The translations under genes were made by a program, and so were the position numbers. The notes under the pieces were generated by a model. That model saw only the letters and a list, made by a program, of their open reading frames with translations. It searched no databases and was not told the origin of the DNA. Below are positions 8,277 to 16,695 of a DNA stretch of 64,000 nucleotides, piece by piece. The DNA comes from JAJFJD01 sp965228695 (GTDB lineage Bacteria > Pseudomonadota > Alphaproteobacteria > UBA8366). Position 1 is the first letter of the stretch, and every line of letters begins with the position of its first letter. The DNA is taken from NCBI GenBank assembly GCA_965228695.1, contig CBDDIB010000002.1, positions 3,162,001 through 3,226,000 on the forward strand, given 5' to 3'.

Positions 8277-10685
8277 CTATTTTGTCGTGGCAACATACAC
8301 GCCGTCCCAGTTCGCGCCCGGCGGATTTCGGCGGTATGTCGCGATGCGCTCCTCGTAGAGCGCATAAAAGCCGGATGTCGTGTCGTTCAGCGCGCGGCAT
8401 TCGTCGGCCATCCGGTCGGCGGTATCCCAGTCTTGAGCACGATAGGCGTCGAGCATCGCCGTATTGGCGCGAAGGAGCGCCTGGAATGTATCGGCCTCCC
8501 GGTAGGATTTGTCGCCCAGCAGCCCGTAGATCGTCACCGCCTCGGACTTCCCCTTGACCGCGATCCGGTCGAGTTCCAGGAGCGCGAAGTCGTCCGATGT
8601 TTTCGCCGCGGTTTCCTCGCCGACGATGATCGACATGCCGTAGTCGCGCGATTGCCCTTCGAGCCGGGCGGACAGGTTCACTGCGTCGCCGAGCACCGAA
8701 TAGTCGAAACGCTGCGCCGACCCCATGTTGCCAACCACGCAATCGCCGGTATTCAGGCCGATCCCGACCGCGAGCGGCTGATAGGGGACGCCGGCCTCCT
8801 CGGCCTCGGTCCGCCGCGCCGCGTTCAGGGCTTCGAGTTCGGACTGCATGGCCAGCGCCGCGTCGCACGCTTGAAATTCGTGGTCCGGGACGGACATCGG
8901 CGCATTCCAGAACGCCATGATGCAATCGCCCATATATTTGTCGATGGTTCCGTTGCGCGACAGGATCGCGTCGCTGAGCGGGGTCAGGAGCCGGTTGATC
9001 AGCACGGTCAGGCCCTGCGGATCGGTCTTGTAGGACTCGGAAATCGACGTGAATCCCTGCACGTCGCAGAACAGGATCGTCATGGATTTGGTTTCGCCGC
9101 CGAGTGTCAATTGCTCGGGATTTTCTGCGAGTTGCTCGACGAGTGCGGGCGACAAATATTGCCCGAAGGCGCTGCGCACCCGGCGCTTCTCCGCCGTCTC
9201 CCGCGCATAATTGCTGAAGGTGAGGACGGCATAGAGCGCTACGACGGTGGCCCCGGGATAAGTCACGTCGAACAGCAGAAGATGCGATTTATAGAGATAC
9301 CAGGAAATCCCGGCGAGCGTGCCCCCCGCGATGAGCAATCCGACCAGGGTCCACAGCGGTCCGAGACGCGGGACGAGGATCATCAGGATGATCCCGGCGA
9401 CGATGGCCATGAACATCTCGGCGCTGTTCGCGTAGTTCGGATAACGCAAAAAGAAGCTGGCCTTGTCGATATCGGCGATGGCCTGGCGCATCGCCGTGCG
9501 TCCGTCTGCACCCTCCGCCGACAACTCCTTAACGCGCTGTTGGACCGCGATCGTGTAGGCGGTCTCCGCCGTGAAGATCGATTCAAGCAGGTTCGCGTGC
9601 ACCTCGACGCCCGGCATCCGGTTTGCGACCGGCGTCTCCCGGATATCGACCAGTCCGGCGGCGGACGCGCCGACGATGGCGAATTTGCCGTCGAGCCGCG
9701 ATTTCGGCACTTGCCCCGTCAAAATGTCCGACGCCGAGATATACAGGCGGCCGGTGTTGTCGGGGGTGTTGTAGAGATCCGGTTGGGCGAAGTGGACCCA
9801 GATGCGGCCCTGCGCATCGGTCGGCAGGATGAAGCTGCCGCCGCCGAATTCACGGCGGATCTGTATCTGCACGGCGGTCATTCCGGCCGCGTTCCGCCGG
9901 CTGATGAGCGTGTTGTTGCCGAACACCACGCGCAGCATCTCTACGGTCAGGGCGGGGCGGATTTCGCCGCCGGCAATGGCGAGCAGGGGAACCCGGCGAA
10001 CCTTGCCGTCGGACTCGGCGCCGATCGAAAAGAACCCGTGTCCCGCGGCGGCCTCTTCGAGTTCCGGAACGTTTGCGACGAGGCTCCTGTAGCGCGCGAG
10101 GAAGGGACGGGGGTCGCCGCCCATCTCCGCGCGGAAGGGTGTCCGAATTCGGGTAGTCTGCCGGTTTGGCGGCAACGGGGTGTGCAGCGCGACCTGGCCA
10201 AGCACGGTCTTGGTCTTGCGCATGGCTTCCGCCATGATGGATTCGTTGCTGGGCAGCGCCTGCAGCGATTTCCGGGCTTCGGAATCGAGGCTTTCGAAGG
10301 TTTCCGCAACGACCGCCGGCGACATGCGGTCGTATTCCGGGAAAAAGGAGTCGAAGCCGACGACTTTCACCCCGTTCGCGCCGAGCCTGTCGATCAGGTC
10401 GCCGATCAGCGACCGTGGCCAAGGCCACTGGCCCAGTGCGGCGAGACTCTTTTCATCGATATCGACGATGACGACGGGGCTTTCGGTAATCGGGCGCGGG
10501 GCCAAGCGCTGATACAGATCGAAGGTCAGAACACGGGCGTTCTGAAGCCACGCCGGATCGGCGATGCGGATCGTCGTGGCGGCCAGCAGCAGCGAAAACG
10601 CCACCATCACGCCGGCCGTCGGCACCAACCGCCGCCACCGGAATTTCCGCAATGACCGGTTTCCGTCCCCCGTGGACTCCGTCAC
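8277..10685 (-). CDS. CHASE2-domain adenylate/guanylate cyclase (class III)
   Basis: An 802-residue membrane-bound cyclase. One membrane helix at about 20-42 is followed by a large periplasmic CHASE2 sensor domain to about residue 420 (containing GKFAIVGASAAGLVDIR), then three membrane helices at about 425-500, and a catalytic domain at about 545-730. In the catalytic domain ILFCDVQGFTSISE supplies the first metal Asp, IDKYMGDCIMAFW the second, and YSVLGDAVNLSARLEG the purine and ribose contacts. The Lys in DKYMGD and Asp in LGDAVN fit ATP rather than GTP preference. An antisense open frame of 740 codons is a GC-skew shadow. Divergent from the type I secretion operon; whether cAMP controls that operon is unknown. 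Confidence 0.9.
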   Translation of the reverse strand: MTESTGDGNRSLRKFRWRRLVPTAGVMVAFSLLLAATTIRIADPAWLQNARVLTFDLYQRLAPRPITESPVVIVDIDEKSLAALGQWPWPRSLIGDLIDRLGANGVKVVGFDSFFPEYDRMSPAVVAETFESLDSEARKSLQALPSNESIMAEAMRKTKTVLGQVALHTPLPPNRQTTRIRTPFRAEMGGDPRPFLARYRSLVANVPELEEAAAGHGFFSIGAESDGKVRRVPLLAIAGGEIRPALTVEMLRVVFGNNTLISRRNAAGMTAVQIQIRREFGGGSFILPTDAQGRIWVHFAQPDLYNTPDNTGRLYISASDILTGQVPKSRLDGKFAIVGASAAGLVDIRETPVANRMPGVEVHANLLESIFTAETAYTIAVQQRVKELSAEGADGRTAMRQAIADIDKASFFLRYPNYANSAEMFMAIVAGIILMILVPRLGPLWTLVGLLIAGGTLAGISWYLYKSHLLLFDVTYPGATVVALYAVLTFSNYARETAEKRRVRSAFGQYLSPALVEQLAENPEQLTLGGETKSMTILFCDVQGFTSISESYKTDPQGLTVLINRLLTPLSDAILSRNGTIDKYMGDCIMAFWNAPMSVPDHEFQACDAALAMQSELEALNAARRTEAEEAGVPYQPLAVGIGLNTGDCVVGNMGSAQRFDYSVLGDAVNLSARLEGQSRDYGMSIIVGEETAAKTSDDFALLELDRIAVKGKSEAVTIYGLLGDKSYREADTFQALLRANTAMLDAYRAQDWDTADRMADECRALNDTTSGFYALYEERIATYRRNPPGANWDGVYVATTK

Positions 10686-10906
10686 TCGACGCGTTCCTCA
10701 CTCATACCCGCTGTCTCCGGCACGAGCCCGGGACGGCGCAGCTTGGCCGATATCTTCCGCCGGGCGCAACCGTTGAGTTTGCTGGCATTCCGGCGGTACC
10801 TGGGGCAATCTCTCCCAAAGGTGCTGAATAAAGTATTAAGCTGCTGTTTACCAAAGCACCGCTACGATATCGGCGATTTTCGCCAAAAGGACTGTTGGCC
10901 GCCCCT

Positions 10907-12652
10907 ATGCCTGCCACGAAACCGGCCGTCGAAGACGGCTCGAAACATCGCTGGTTATGGAATTCGATGCGCGACGCCCGTGGTGCGCTGCGGGACATCC
11001 TTTTCGTGTCCTTCTTCGTCAATCTGCTCGCCCTGGCGGCGCCGGTCTTCGTGCTCCAGGTCTACGACCGCGTGGTGTTCCATGCCGGCCTGACGACCCT
11101 GCAGGGACTGGTCCTGGGCATGGCCGTGGTGATGCTGTTCGATTTTATTCTGCGGCAGGCGCGGAGCCGGATCTTCCAGGCGATCGCCGTCAACATCGAT
11201 ATCTCCGTCGGCCGTGCCTTGTACGACAAGATACTGGGGCTGCCCCTGCGGGCGCTCGAAGGGCGTCCTGCGGCCTATTGGCAGGCGTTGTTCCGCGATG
11301 TCGAGGTCGTGCGCAATGCTCTGGCGGGCCCGTCCGCTGCGCTGGCGATCGATGTTCCCTTCGCGGTTCTTTTCCTGATCCTGATCTTCGTTCTCGCGCC
11401 GCCCGTGGCGTGGGTGATCGGCCTGTTCATTCCGGCTTTCCTGTTGCTGGCGTGGCGGTCCGGCAAGGTGGCGCGGCAGACCACGAAGCGGGAGCGCGAT
11501 GCGTCGCTGTCGCGGGATGAACTGCTGAACGAATTGATCACATCGCGCGCGACGGTGAAATCCCTCGCGCTGGCTGACGCCATGCAGCCGAAATGGGAGA
11601 GCAAGCACGCGGCCAGTATCGTGCACGCGAAGGAGCGCGGTAAGACGACGGACGGCCATCAGGTGTTGGGCCATGTGATGACATTGATGACGACCGTGGC
11701 GATCACCGCGGTCGGCGCGTTGGCGATCCTCGACCAGAAAATGACGATCGGCGCCCTGATTGCCGCGAACATGCTGGGCGGCCGGGCGGTGGCCCCGCTC
11801 AGTCAGTTGGTCGGGCAGTGGCGCATTCTGACCCAACTTCGCCAGGCCGTTACGCGCCTCGACGGCGTCTTTGCGCTGGAGAGCGAGCGCGCGGAGACCG
11901 CCGTGGCCTTGAAACGGCCGGAGGGCGTGTTGCGGCTGGAAGAAGTGCGATTTTCCTACGACCCGGGCGGCCCGGTGGTGATCGATGGTCTCGACGGCAA
12001 GATCGGCCCGGCAGGCCTTCATGGCGTCATCGGCCGCAACGGCTGCGGCAAGAGCACCTTCCTGAAGCTGATTGCCGGCCTGTATATACCGCAAGAAGGG
12101 CGGGTCCTGTTGGACGGCGCCGACATATTGCAGTTCAGCCGTCGCGAACTGGCGCGCTGGGTCGCCTATCTACCGCAGGAATGCATCCTGTTCAGCGGGA
12201 CGATCCGGGACAACATCTGCATCGCGAATCCCGACGCCACCGATGATGAGATTATTGCCGCGGCGGAGCGGGCGCTGGTGCACGAGTTCATCATCGATTT
12301 GCCGGATGGATATGCAACCGACATCGGCGAAGCGGGCGCGCGGTTGTCCGGCGGTCAACGCCAGCGGCTCGCGCTCGCGCGGGCGTTTCTCGGGGAACCG
12401 TCGGTTCTGCTTTTCGATGAGCCGACCAGCGACCTGGACAACGATGCCGAACGCAATCTTGCCCGCGTGCTGCACGAAACCTCGCGCGAGAACACGGTGG
12501 TCGTCGCGACGCACAGTCCGGCCCTGCTGAACGCCTGCGACACGATCCTGGTGCTCGACGGTGGCCGGGTCGCGATGGCCGGGCCGGCGCGCGAGGTCCT
12601 GCAGCGTTTGCAGCCGCGGCCGACCGAGGTTCGTTCGGAGCAGCGCGCATGA
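10907..12652 (+). CDS. Type I secretion ABC transporter (PrtD/LapB-type permease-ATPase)
   Basis: The protein is about 581 residues from ATG 10907; a TTG four codons upstream (10895) is closer to the AAAAGGA site and remains possible. Residues 1-330 form the six-helix exporter domain, with the family motif LFVSFFVNLLALAAPVFVLQ-like first helix region and the WQALFRDVEVVRN segment. The C-terminal ATPase has Walker A GRNGCGKST, signature LSGGQRQRLALARA and Walker B LLFDEPTSDLD. There is no N-terminal C39 peptidase-like domain, as in PrtD exporters of RTX proteins. It heads an operon with HlyD and TolC-type genes. No RTX-type substrate gene is in the window. Confidence 0.88.
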   Translation: MPATKPAVEDGSKHRWLWNSMRDARGALRDILFVSFFVNLLALAAPVFVLQVYDRVVFHAGLTTLQGLVLGMAVVMLFDFILRQARSRIFQAIAVNIDISVGRALYDKILGLPLRALEGRPAAYWQALFRDVEVVRNALAGPSAALAIDVPFAVLFLILIFVLAPPVAWVIGLFIPAFLLLAWRSGKVARQTTKRERDASLSRDELLNELITSRATVKSLALADAMQPKWESKHAASIVHAKERGKTTDGHQVLGHVMTLMTTVAITAVGALAILDQKMTIGALIAANMLGGRAVAPLSQLVGQWRILTQLRQAVTRLDGVFALESERAETAVALKRPEGVLRLEEVRFSYDPGGPVVIDGLDGKIGPAGLHGVIGRNGCGKSTFLKLIAGLYIPQEGRVLLDGADILQFSRRELARWVAYLPQECILFSGTIRDNICIANPDATDDEIIAAAERALVHEFIIDLPDGYATDIGEAGARLSGGQRQRLALARAFLGEPSVLLFDEPTSDLDNDAERNLARVLHETSRENTVVVATHSPALLNACDTILVLDGGRVAMAGPAREVLQRLQPRPTEVRSEQRA

Positions 12653-13992
12653 CCGACGTAACCCAAACGCCCGAACCCGAAGCCGCGGCGTCGAACACGG
12701 AAAAGCCGCTGGACGCCTTGCGGAAATCCAACCGCAGCCCGGCATTTCGAGGCCTGGCCTGGGCCGTGATTGCCTTAATCGCCGGCTTCTTCGGTTGGGC
12801 TGCCTTCGCGCAGTTGGACGAGGTCGCGGTGGCGTCCGGCGAGGTCATCCCGATCGATAAGGTCAAGGTCGTGCAGCATTTGGAAGGCGGCATCATCCAA
12901 CGCCTCGACGTGGCCGAAGGATCAAAGGTGTCCAAGGATCAAGTGCTCGTCCAGCTTACCGTGGGCGGTGCCGGAACGACCCGCGAGGAGCTTCAGGTGC
13001 AGCTCGACTCCCTGTTGCTGTCGCGCGCGCGGCTGAAAGCGGAGAGCGCGGACGCGCCGCTGACCTTTCCAGCCGATATCGCCAAGCGCCGGCCCGACCT
13101 GGTGGCCGCGGAACGCGACACCTTCGAGGCGCGGAAGCTCGGTCTTAAAAGCAAGCTCGACGTCATTCTGCAGCAGAGCCGGCAGCGGGAACTCGAAGTT
13201 AAAGAATTGCAGGCCCGACGCCGCGCCGTTTTGGCGAACCTCAAGCTGGAGCGCGAACGATTGAGGCTGTCGGATCAGTTGCTGGAAAGCGGCCTGACTC
13301 CGCGGATGGAGCATCTCGAGATCCGGCGCGAGATCGAAAACCTCAATGGCGAGGCGAAGGTCTTGGGGCAGGCGATCCCGCGTTCCAAGTCCGCCCTGGC
13401 CGAATCCGCCGCGCGGGTGACCGAGGAGACCGAGGCCTTTCGCAGGCGGGCTATCGAGGAATTGAACCGGGTCGAGTTGCAGATCGCGCGCAGCCGCGAA
13501 GGATTGGACGAGGCGTCGGATCGCGTGCGGCGGACCGAGATTCGCAGTCCGATCGACGGCATCGTCAAGAACATGCGGTTCAACACCATCGGCGGCGTCG
13601 TGCGGCCCGGCGAGCCAATTATGGAAATCGTGCCGATCGGGGACGAACTGGTCGTCGAAGCAAGACTCAGCCCGGTCGACCGCGGCTATGTCCAGGAAGG
13701 CCAGAAGGCGGTCGTCAAAATCTCCACCTATGACTTCGTCCGGTACGGGTCGCTGGACGGTGTGGTCGAACGTATTGCCGCCGATACCAACGCCGATCCG
13801 AACAGCGGCCAGCCCTTCTACGAAGTGGTGATCCGTACCGACAAAACCTATCTGGGATCGGCGCAGGGCGAGTTTCCGATCACTCCCGGTATGCAGGCGG
13901 TGGTGGATATACACACCGGCACGCGGTCGGTCATGAATTACCTCATCAAACCTGTGCTCAAATTGCGACACGAAGCATTCCGCGAACGCTAG
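12649..13992 (+). CDS. HlyD/PrtE-family type I secretion membrane fusion protein
   Basis: A 447-residue adaptor that would bridge the inner-membrane ABC exporter to a TolC channel. A cytoplasmic N-terminus of about 35 residues is followed by one membrane helix at about 36-54. The first half of the lipoyl domain is seen in QHLEGGIIQRLDVAEGS, then a long alpha-helical hairpin at about 110-290 and the second lipoyl half at RSPIDGIVKNMRFNTIGGVV. The C-terminal TPGMQAVVDIHTGTRSVMNYL element is characteristic of the type I secretion subgroup. The start overlaps the ABC gene stop by 4 bases. Length is typical (about 430-480). Confidence 0.9.
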   Translation: MTDVTQTPEPEAAASNTEKPLDALRKSNRSPAFRGLAWAVIALIAGFFGWAAFAQLDEVAVASGEVIPIDKVKVVQHLEGGIIQRLDVAEGSKVSKDQVLVQLTVGGAGTTREELQVQLDSLLLSRARLKAESADAPLTFPADIAKRRPDLVAAERDTFEARKLGLKSKLDVILQQSRQRELEVKELQARRRAVLANLKLERERLRLSDQLLESGLTPRMEHLEIRREIENLNGEAKVLGQAIPRSKSALAESAARVTEETEAFRRRAIEELNRVELQIARSREGLDEASDRVRRTEIRSPIDGIVKNMRFNTIGGVVRPGEPIMEIVPIGDELVVEARLSPVDRGYVQEGQKAVVKISTYDFVRYGSLDGVVERIAADTNADPNSGQPFYEVVIRTDKTYLGSAQGEFPITPGMQAVVDIHTGTRSVMNYLIKPVLKLRHEAFRER

Positions 13993-13998
13993 GAGCGC

Positions 13999-14022
13999 CT
14001 TAACGCACGGTAACGCGTTAAG
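13999..14022. other. 8-bp inverted repeat between hlyD- and tolC-like genes
   Basis: CTTAACGC at 13999-14006 and GCGTTAAG at 14015-14022 form a perfect 8-base-pair stem with an 8-base loop just after the adaptor gene stop. On the forward strand it is followed by an A run, not a T run, so a classical terminator is unlikely. It could be an RNA-stability hairpin or a protein-binding palindrome. Confidence 0.35.
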
Positions 14023-14128
14023 AAAAATTGACCCCTCCCGTAAACGCCTTTATGAGTGTTGTTAACCTTTCGGGGAGGAGGGTGTCATAAGAACACTACT
14101 TTCGGGCGGAGCACGAATTGCCACAGCC

Positions 14129-15421
14129 TTGCTGTGGAGTGGGGCATTGATCGTCGCCGGTTGGGGCGGTCAGGCTGCTTATGCGGAATCGTTGAATTCC
14201 GAATTGTCCCGCCTGCTTTCCACGCACCCTCAGATCGAAGCCGCGCAGAAGCTGGAACAGGCCGGCAAGGAACGCGAGACCGAAGCCTTTTCGGACTTCC
14301 TGCCGCGCGCCGAATTCCTGGGTGAAACCGGCCCGGAGTATGTCGACAACAACGAGCCGCGCGCCAACGGCGACGACCTGGAAGAGCGGCGCGACAAGGT
14401 GAAGATGTCGATCACCCAGAACCTGTTCAACGGGTTCGGCGACAGCGCGCGGGTCAAGGCTGCGGAGTTCAACACCCGGGTGTTGGCGGCAACGCTGGAT
14501 GCGACGACGCAGGCGGTGCTGCTCGAAGGCATAAACGCGTATCTCAACGTCTTTCGTGAGAAGCGTTTGATCGAGGTTGCGCAACTGAACGAGCGCAATA
14601 TCCAGAATCAGCTTCGCCTGGAAGACGAGCGTGTGAAGCGCGGCGCGGGGATCACCGTCGACGTGTTGCAGGCAAAATCACGCCTGCAGATCGCGCGGGA
14701 ACGCCGTGTCGCATTCGAGGGCCGGTTGCGCGCCGCGGCGGCGACCTATCAGCAGGTGTTCGATCAAGCGCCGAATATCGGCGCAATGGAGGACGTGAAG
14801 CCGCCCCAGTCCCTGGTGCCGGCGAGCTTGAACGATTCGTTGGGGGCCGGCCGGGCGAACAATCCGAACGCCAAAATCAGCGAATTCACGGCGCAGGCAA
14901 ACAACGCGCGCCGGGCCGTTGAAAAGGCGGAATTTTATCCGTCGCTCGACCTTGTGGGGTCTGCCGAATACGAAGACAACACCAGCGGGACCGAAGGCAG
15001 CCGCGAAATCCTCTCCTTGTTCGTCCGCAGCCGGTGGGAGTTCTTTTCCGGCTTCAAGTCGCGCGCCCGCGTCGATGCGGCGAACCGGACCTACGAGGCC
15101 AGCAAGAGCACCCAGCGCTTCACCCTGCGGAAGGTGGACGAAGAGGTGCGCATCGCTTGGGAAAATCTGCAGACGCAACGGGAGCGCGTCGGGCTTCTGG
15201 AAAATGCGGTGGCGATCGCCGACGAAGTGTTGCGCGCCCGCCGGCAACTGCGCGAGGCGGGCAAGGAAACGGCGCTGAACGTGCTGGATGCCGAGGGCGA
15301 AGTATTCAACGCCCAGATCAATTTGATCGGGGCGGATTACGATTCCCGGTTGGCCGCCTATCGGCTGATCTTCGCGACGGGATTGCTCAATCAGAAGACT
15401 TTGGGGTTGAGCGGCTCTTAG
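14129..15421 (+). CDS. TolC-family outer-membrane efflux/secretion channel
   Basis: A TolC/LapE-type channel forming the outer-membrane exit of the type I system encoded just upstream. Two outer-membrane-efflux repeats are visible, each rich in alternating helix (for example YLNVFREKRLIEVAQLNERN and AWENLQTQRERVGLLENAVA). The coordinates use the first ordinary start codon, TTG 14129, giving 430 residues and a signal peptide ending AAYA with no positive charge in front. A GGGGAGGAGG site at 14072-14081 instead points to 14087 (ATA), which would add 14 residues including arginines and give a normal signal peptide. I favour the longer protein. It overlaps the convergent phytase-like gene by 35 bases. 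Confidence 0.85.
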   Translation: MLWSGALIVAGWGGQAAYAESLNSELSRLLSTHPQIEAAQKLEQAGKERETEAFSDFLPRAEFLGETGPEYVDNNEPRANGDDLEERRDKVKMSITQNLFNGFGDSARVKAAEFNTRVLAATLDATTQAVLLEGINAYLNVFREKRLIEVAQLNERNIQNQLRLEDERVKRGAGITVDVLQAKSRLQIARERRVAFEGRLRAAAATYQQVFDQAPNIGAMEDVKPPQSLVPASLNDSLGAGRANNPNAKISEFTAQANNARRAVEKAEFYPSLDLVGSAEYEDNTSGTEGSREILSLFVRSRWEFFSGFKSRARVDAANRTYEASKSTQRFTLRKVDEEVRIAWENLQTQRERVGLLENAVAIADEVLRARRQLREAGKETALNVLDAEGEVFNAQINLIGADYDSRLAAYRLIFATGLLNQKTLGLSGS

Positions 15422-16418
15422 CGGAGCCAAGGGTGTGCGGCGTCAGTTCGAACATCATCAGCAGTGTGCGCTGATATCCCGAATAATTATTGTCCGATAC
15501 CAGGTAGATCAGCGTCTCGCCGGCGGCACCTTTGCGTGCGGCGATCCCCTCCATGTTGTCGACCGAAAGCGGCGGGGCAAGATAGGCAAGCTCCTGCGTC
15601 TTGATTTCGTTTCCCGGATCGAATGCGGCGGCGGGCAGCCGGACGATCCGCGCGCGGACGCCTTCGACGACATTGAAGCTGCGTTCCACCACGAGGACGC
15701 TGCAGTCCGGCAAAGTCGCGGCCCCGGTGGGCGAGAACGCCTGATAGGCGGGATAGGCGGCGTTGCGCCAGCTGTCGCCGCGGCCGATCCACATGCTTCG
15801 CGTTCCGCTGCGGCCATCAGACTTCCCTTTCTCCGAGATGGCGATGAAGCGGCCGTCGCAAAGGCGGGCCAGCCCCTCGATTCCGCCGTTGAAGGGTTGC
15901 GTCGCGGCGTCTCGCGGCAAGGCCAACCGGCGTGGCCTGTCGGCGAGCGCGGTGCCGTTCTTCGTCCGGTAGGACACGATGCGGTGGCGCCGTTCGAAGC
16001 TGACGAGAAACCCGCCATTCCCGTCCGGCGACAGGCTTTCAGCGTCGTGCCAGCCGCCCTTCGCCGGTGCGCCGTTGGATCGTTTCAGGCGGGCGATGCG
16101 GATGTCCTTCACATTCGACAATGAACCCCGCGCATATTCCAAACGTGCACTGACGCGATAGCCGCGGTCGCTGACCGCGATCAACCGCTTGCCATCCGGG
16201 CTGACGTGTAAGCCCGACAGGCCACCGAATCGCGGGTCGCTATGCTGAATATCGACCCCGCCGCGCCAGACCAAATCGCCGACTCGCGACCGGTGCCGGT
16301 CGTCCGGGTCCAGCAGTATCGCGGTGACGGTTGTCTTCGCCGGCACTTCCGCTCGCAGCGGCGTGAAGAGTATCAGCAGAACCGCGGATAACGGGGCGAT
16401 TCGGGTCAATCGATGCAT
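15387..16418 (-). CDS. Secreted esterase-like/phytase-like beta-propeller protein
   Basis: A 343-residue exported protein. From the ATG complementary to 16416-16418 the N-terminus MHRLTRIAPLSAVLLILF is a clean signal peptide; a start 14 codons further upstream is possible but would spoil it. The body carries the phytase-like esterase family pattern: FGGLSGLHVSPDGKRLIAVS near residue 65, GWHDAESLSPDGNGGFLVSF near 125, GGIEGLARLCDGRFIAISE near 180 and VDNMEGIAAR near 295. This family folds as a beta-propeller and its real substrates are mostly unknown. No phosphate genes are nearby. A perfect 11-bp inverted repeat lies upstream of the start. Confidence 0.8.
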   Translation of the reverse strand: MHRLTRIAPLSAVLLILFTPLRAEVPAKTTVTAILLDPDDRHRSRVGDLVWRGGVDIQHSDPRFGGLSGLHVSPDGKRLIAVSDRGYRVSARLEYARGSLSNVKDIRIARLKRSNGAPAKGGWHDAESLSPDGNGGFLVSFERRHRIVSYRTKNGTALADRPRRLALPRDAATQPFNGGIEGLARLCDGRFIAISEKGKSDGRSGTRSMWIGRGDSWRNAAYPAYQAFSPTGAATLPDCSVLVVERSFNVVEGVRARIVRLPAAAFDPGNEIKTQELAYLAPPLSVDNMEGIAARKGAAGETLIYLVSDNNYSGYQRTLLMMFELTPHTLGSAKSRSTPKSSD

Positions 16419-16443
16419 GGGTTGTCCATGGTTGTTAACAGCG

Positions 16444-16476
16444 ATACCGGGATTGAACACCGCCTAATCCCGGTAT
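16444..16476. promoter_or_regulatory. Perfect 11-bp inverted repeat upstream of the phytase-like gene
   Basis: ATACCGGGATT at 16444-16454 is the exact inverse of AATCCCGGTAT at 16466-16476, with an 11-base loop. It lies 26 bases upstream of the phytase-like gene start, in its likely 5' leader or promoter. It could be an operator for a dimeric regulator or a leader hairpin. The rest of the 16477-16695 gap holds only a possible 32-codon frame. Confidence 0.4.
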
Positions 16477-16510
16477 TAGTGGACGGACGGGACCTAAGGA
16501 AGTCTTGATC

Positions 16511-16609
16511 ATGAAATTATTTGGGCCATTATACGGCTCGCCGCGAATACGATTCTTTAACACCTTCATAATATTACGGTTTGGTGACGTAACCGGTTCA
16601 GATCATTGA
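16511..16609 (+). CDS. Possible 32-residue small protein
   Basis: ATG 16511 opens a 32-codon frame ending at TGA 16607-16609. It is preceded by a good CTAAGGAAG ribosome-binding site with about 9 bases spacing. The peptide is basic and hydrophobic in the middle (PRIRFFNTFIILRFGD) and could sit at the membrane. I do not recognise it, and short frames like this arise by chance; it also lies in a stretch otherwise without genes. Confidence 0.22.
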   Translation: MKLFGPLYGSPRIRFFNTFIILRFGDVTGSDH

Positions 16610-16695
16610 CTGATTGAACGAAAATTCGAAGATTTCTCCCGGCTCCGCCCGGCAGTGCGGGCAGCGATATGTCATTGAGGCGAGGGTAGTCCTGA

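Noticed and set aside
13999..14022. Rho-independent terminator after the HlyD-type gene
   Set aside because: The stem is followed by an A run and not a T run on the coding strand, and the TolC-type gene follows in the same direction. Kept only as an inverted repeat.
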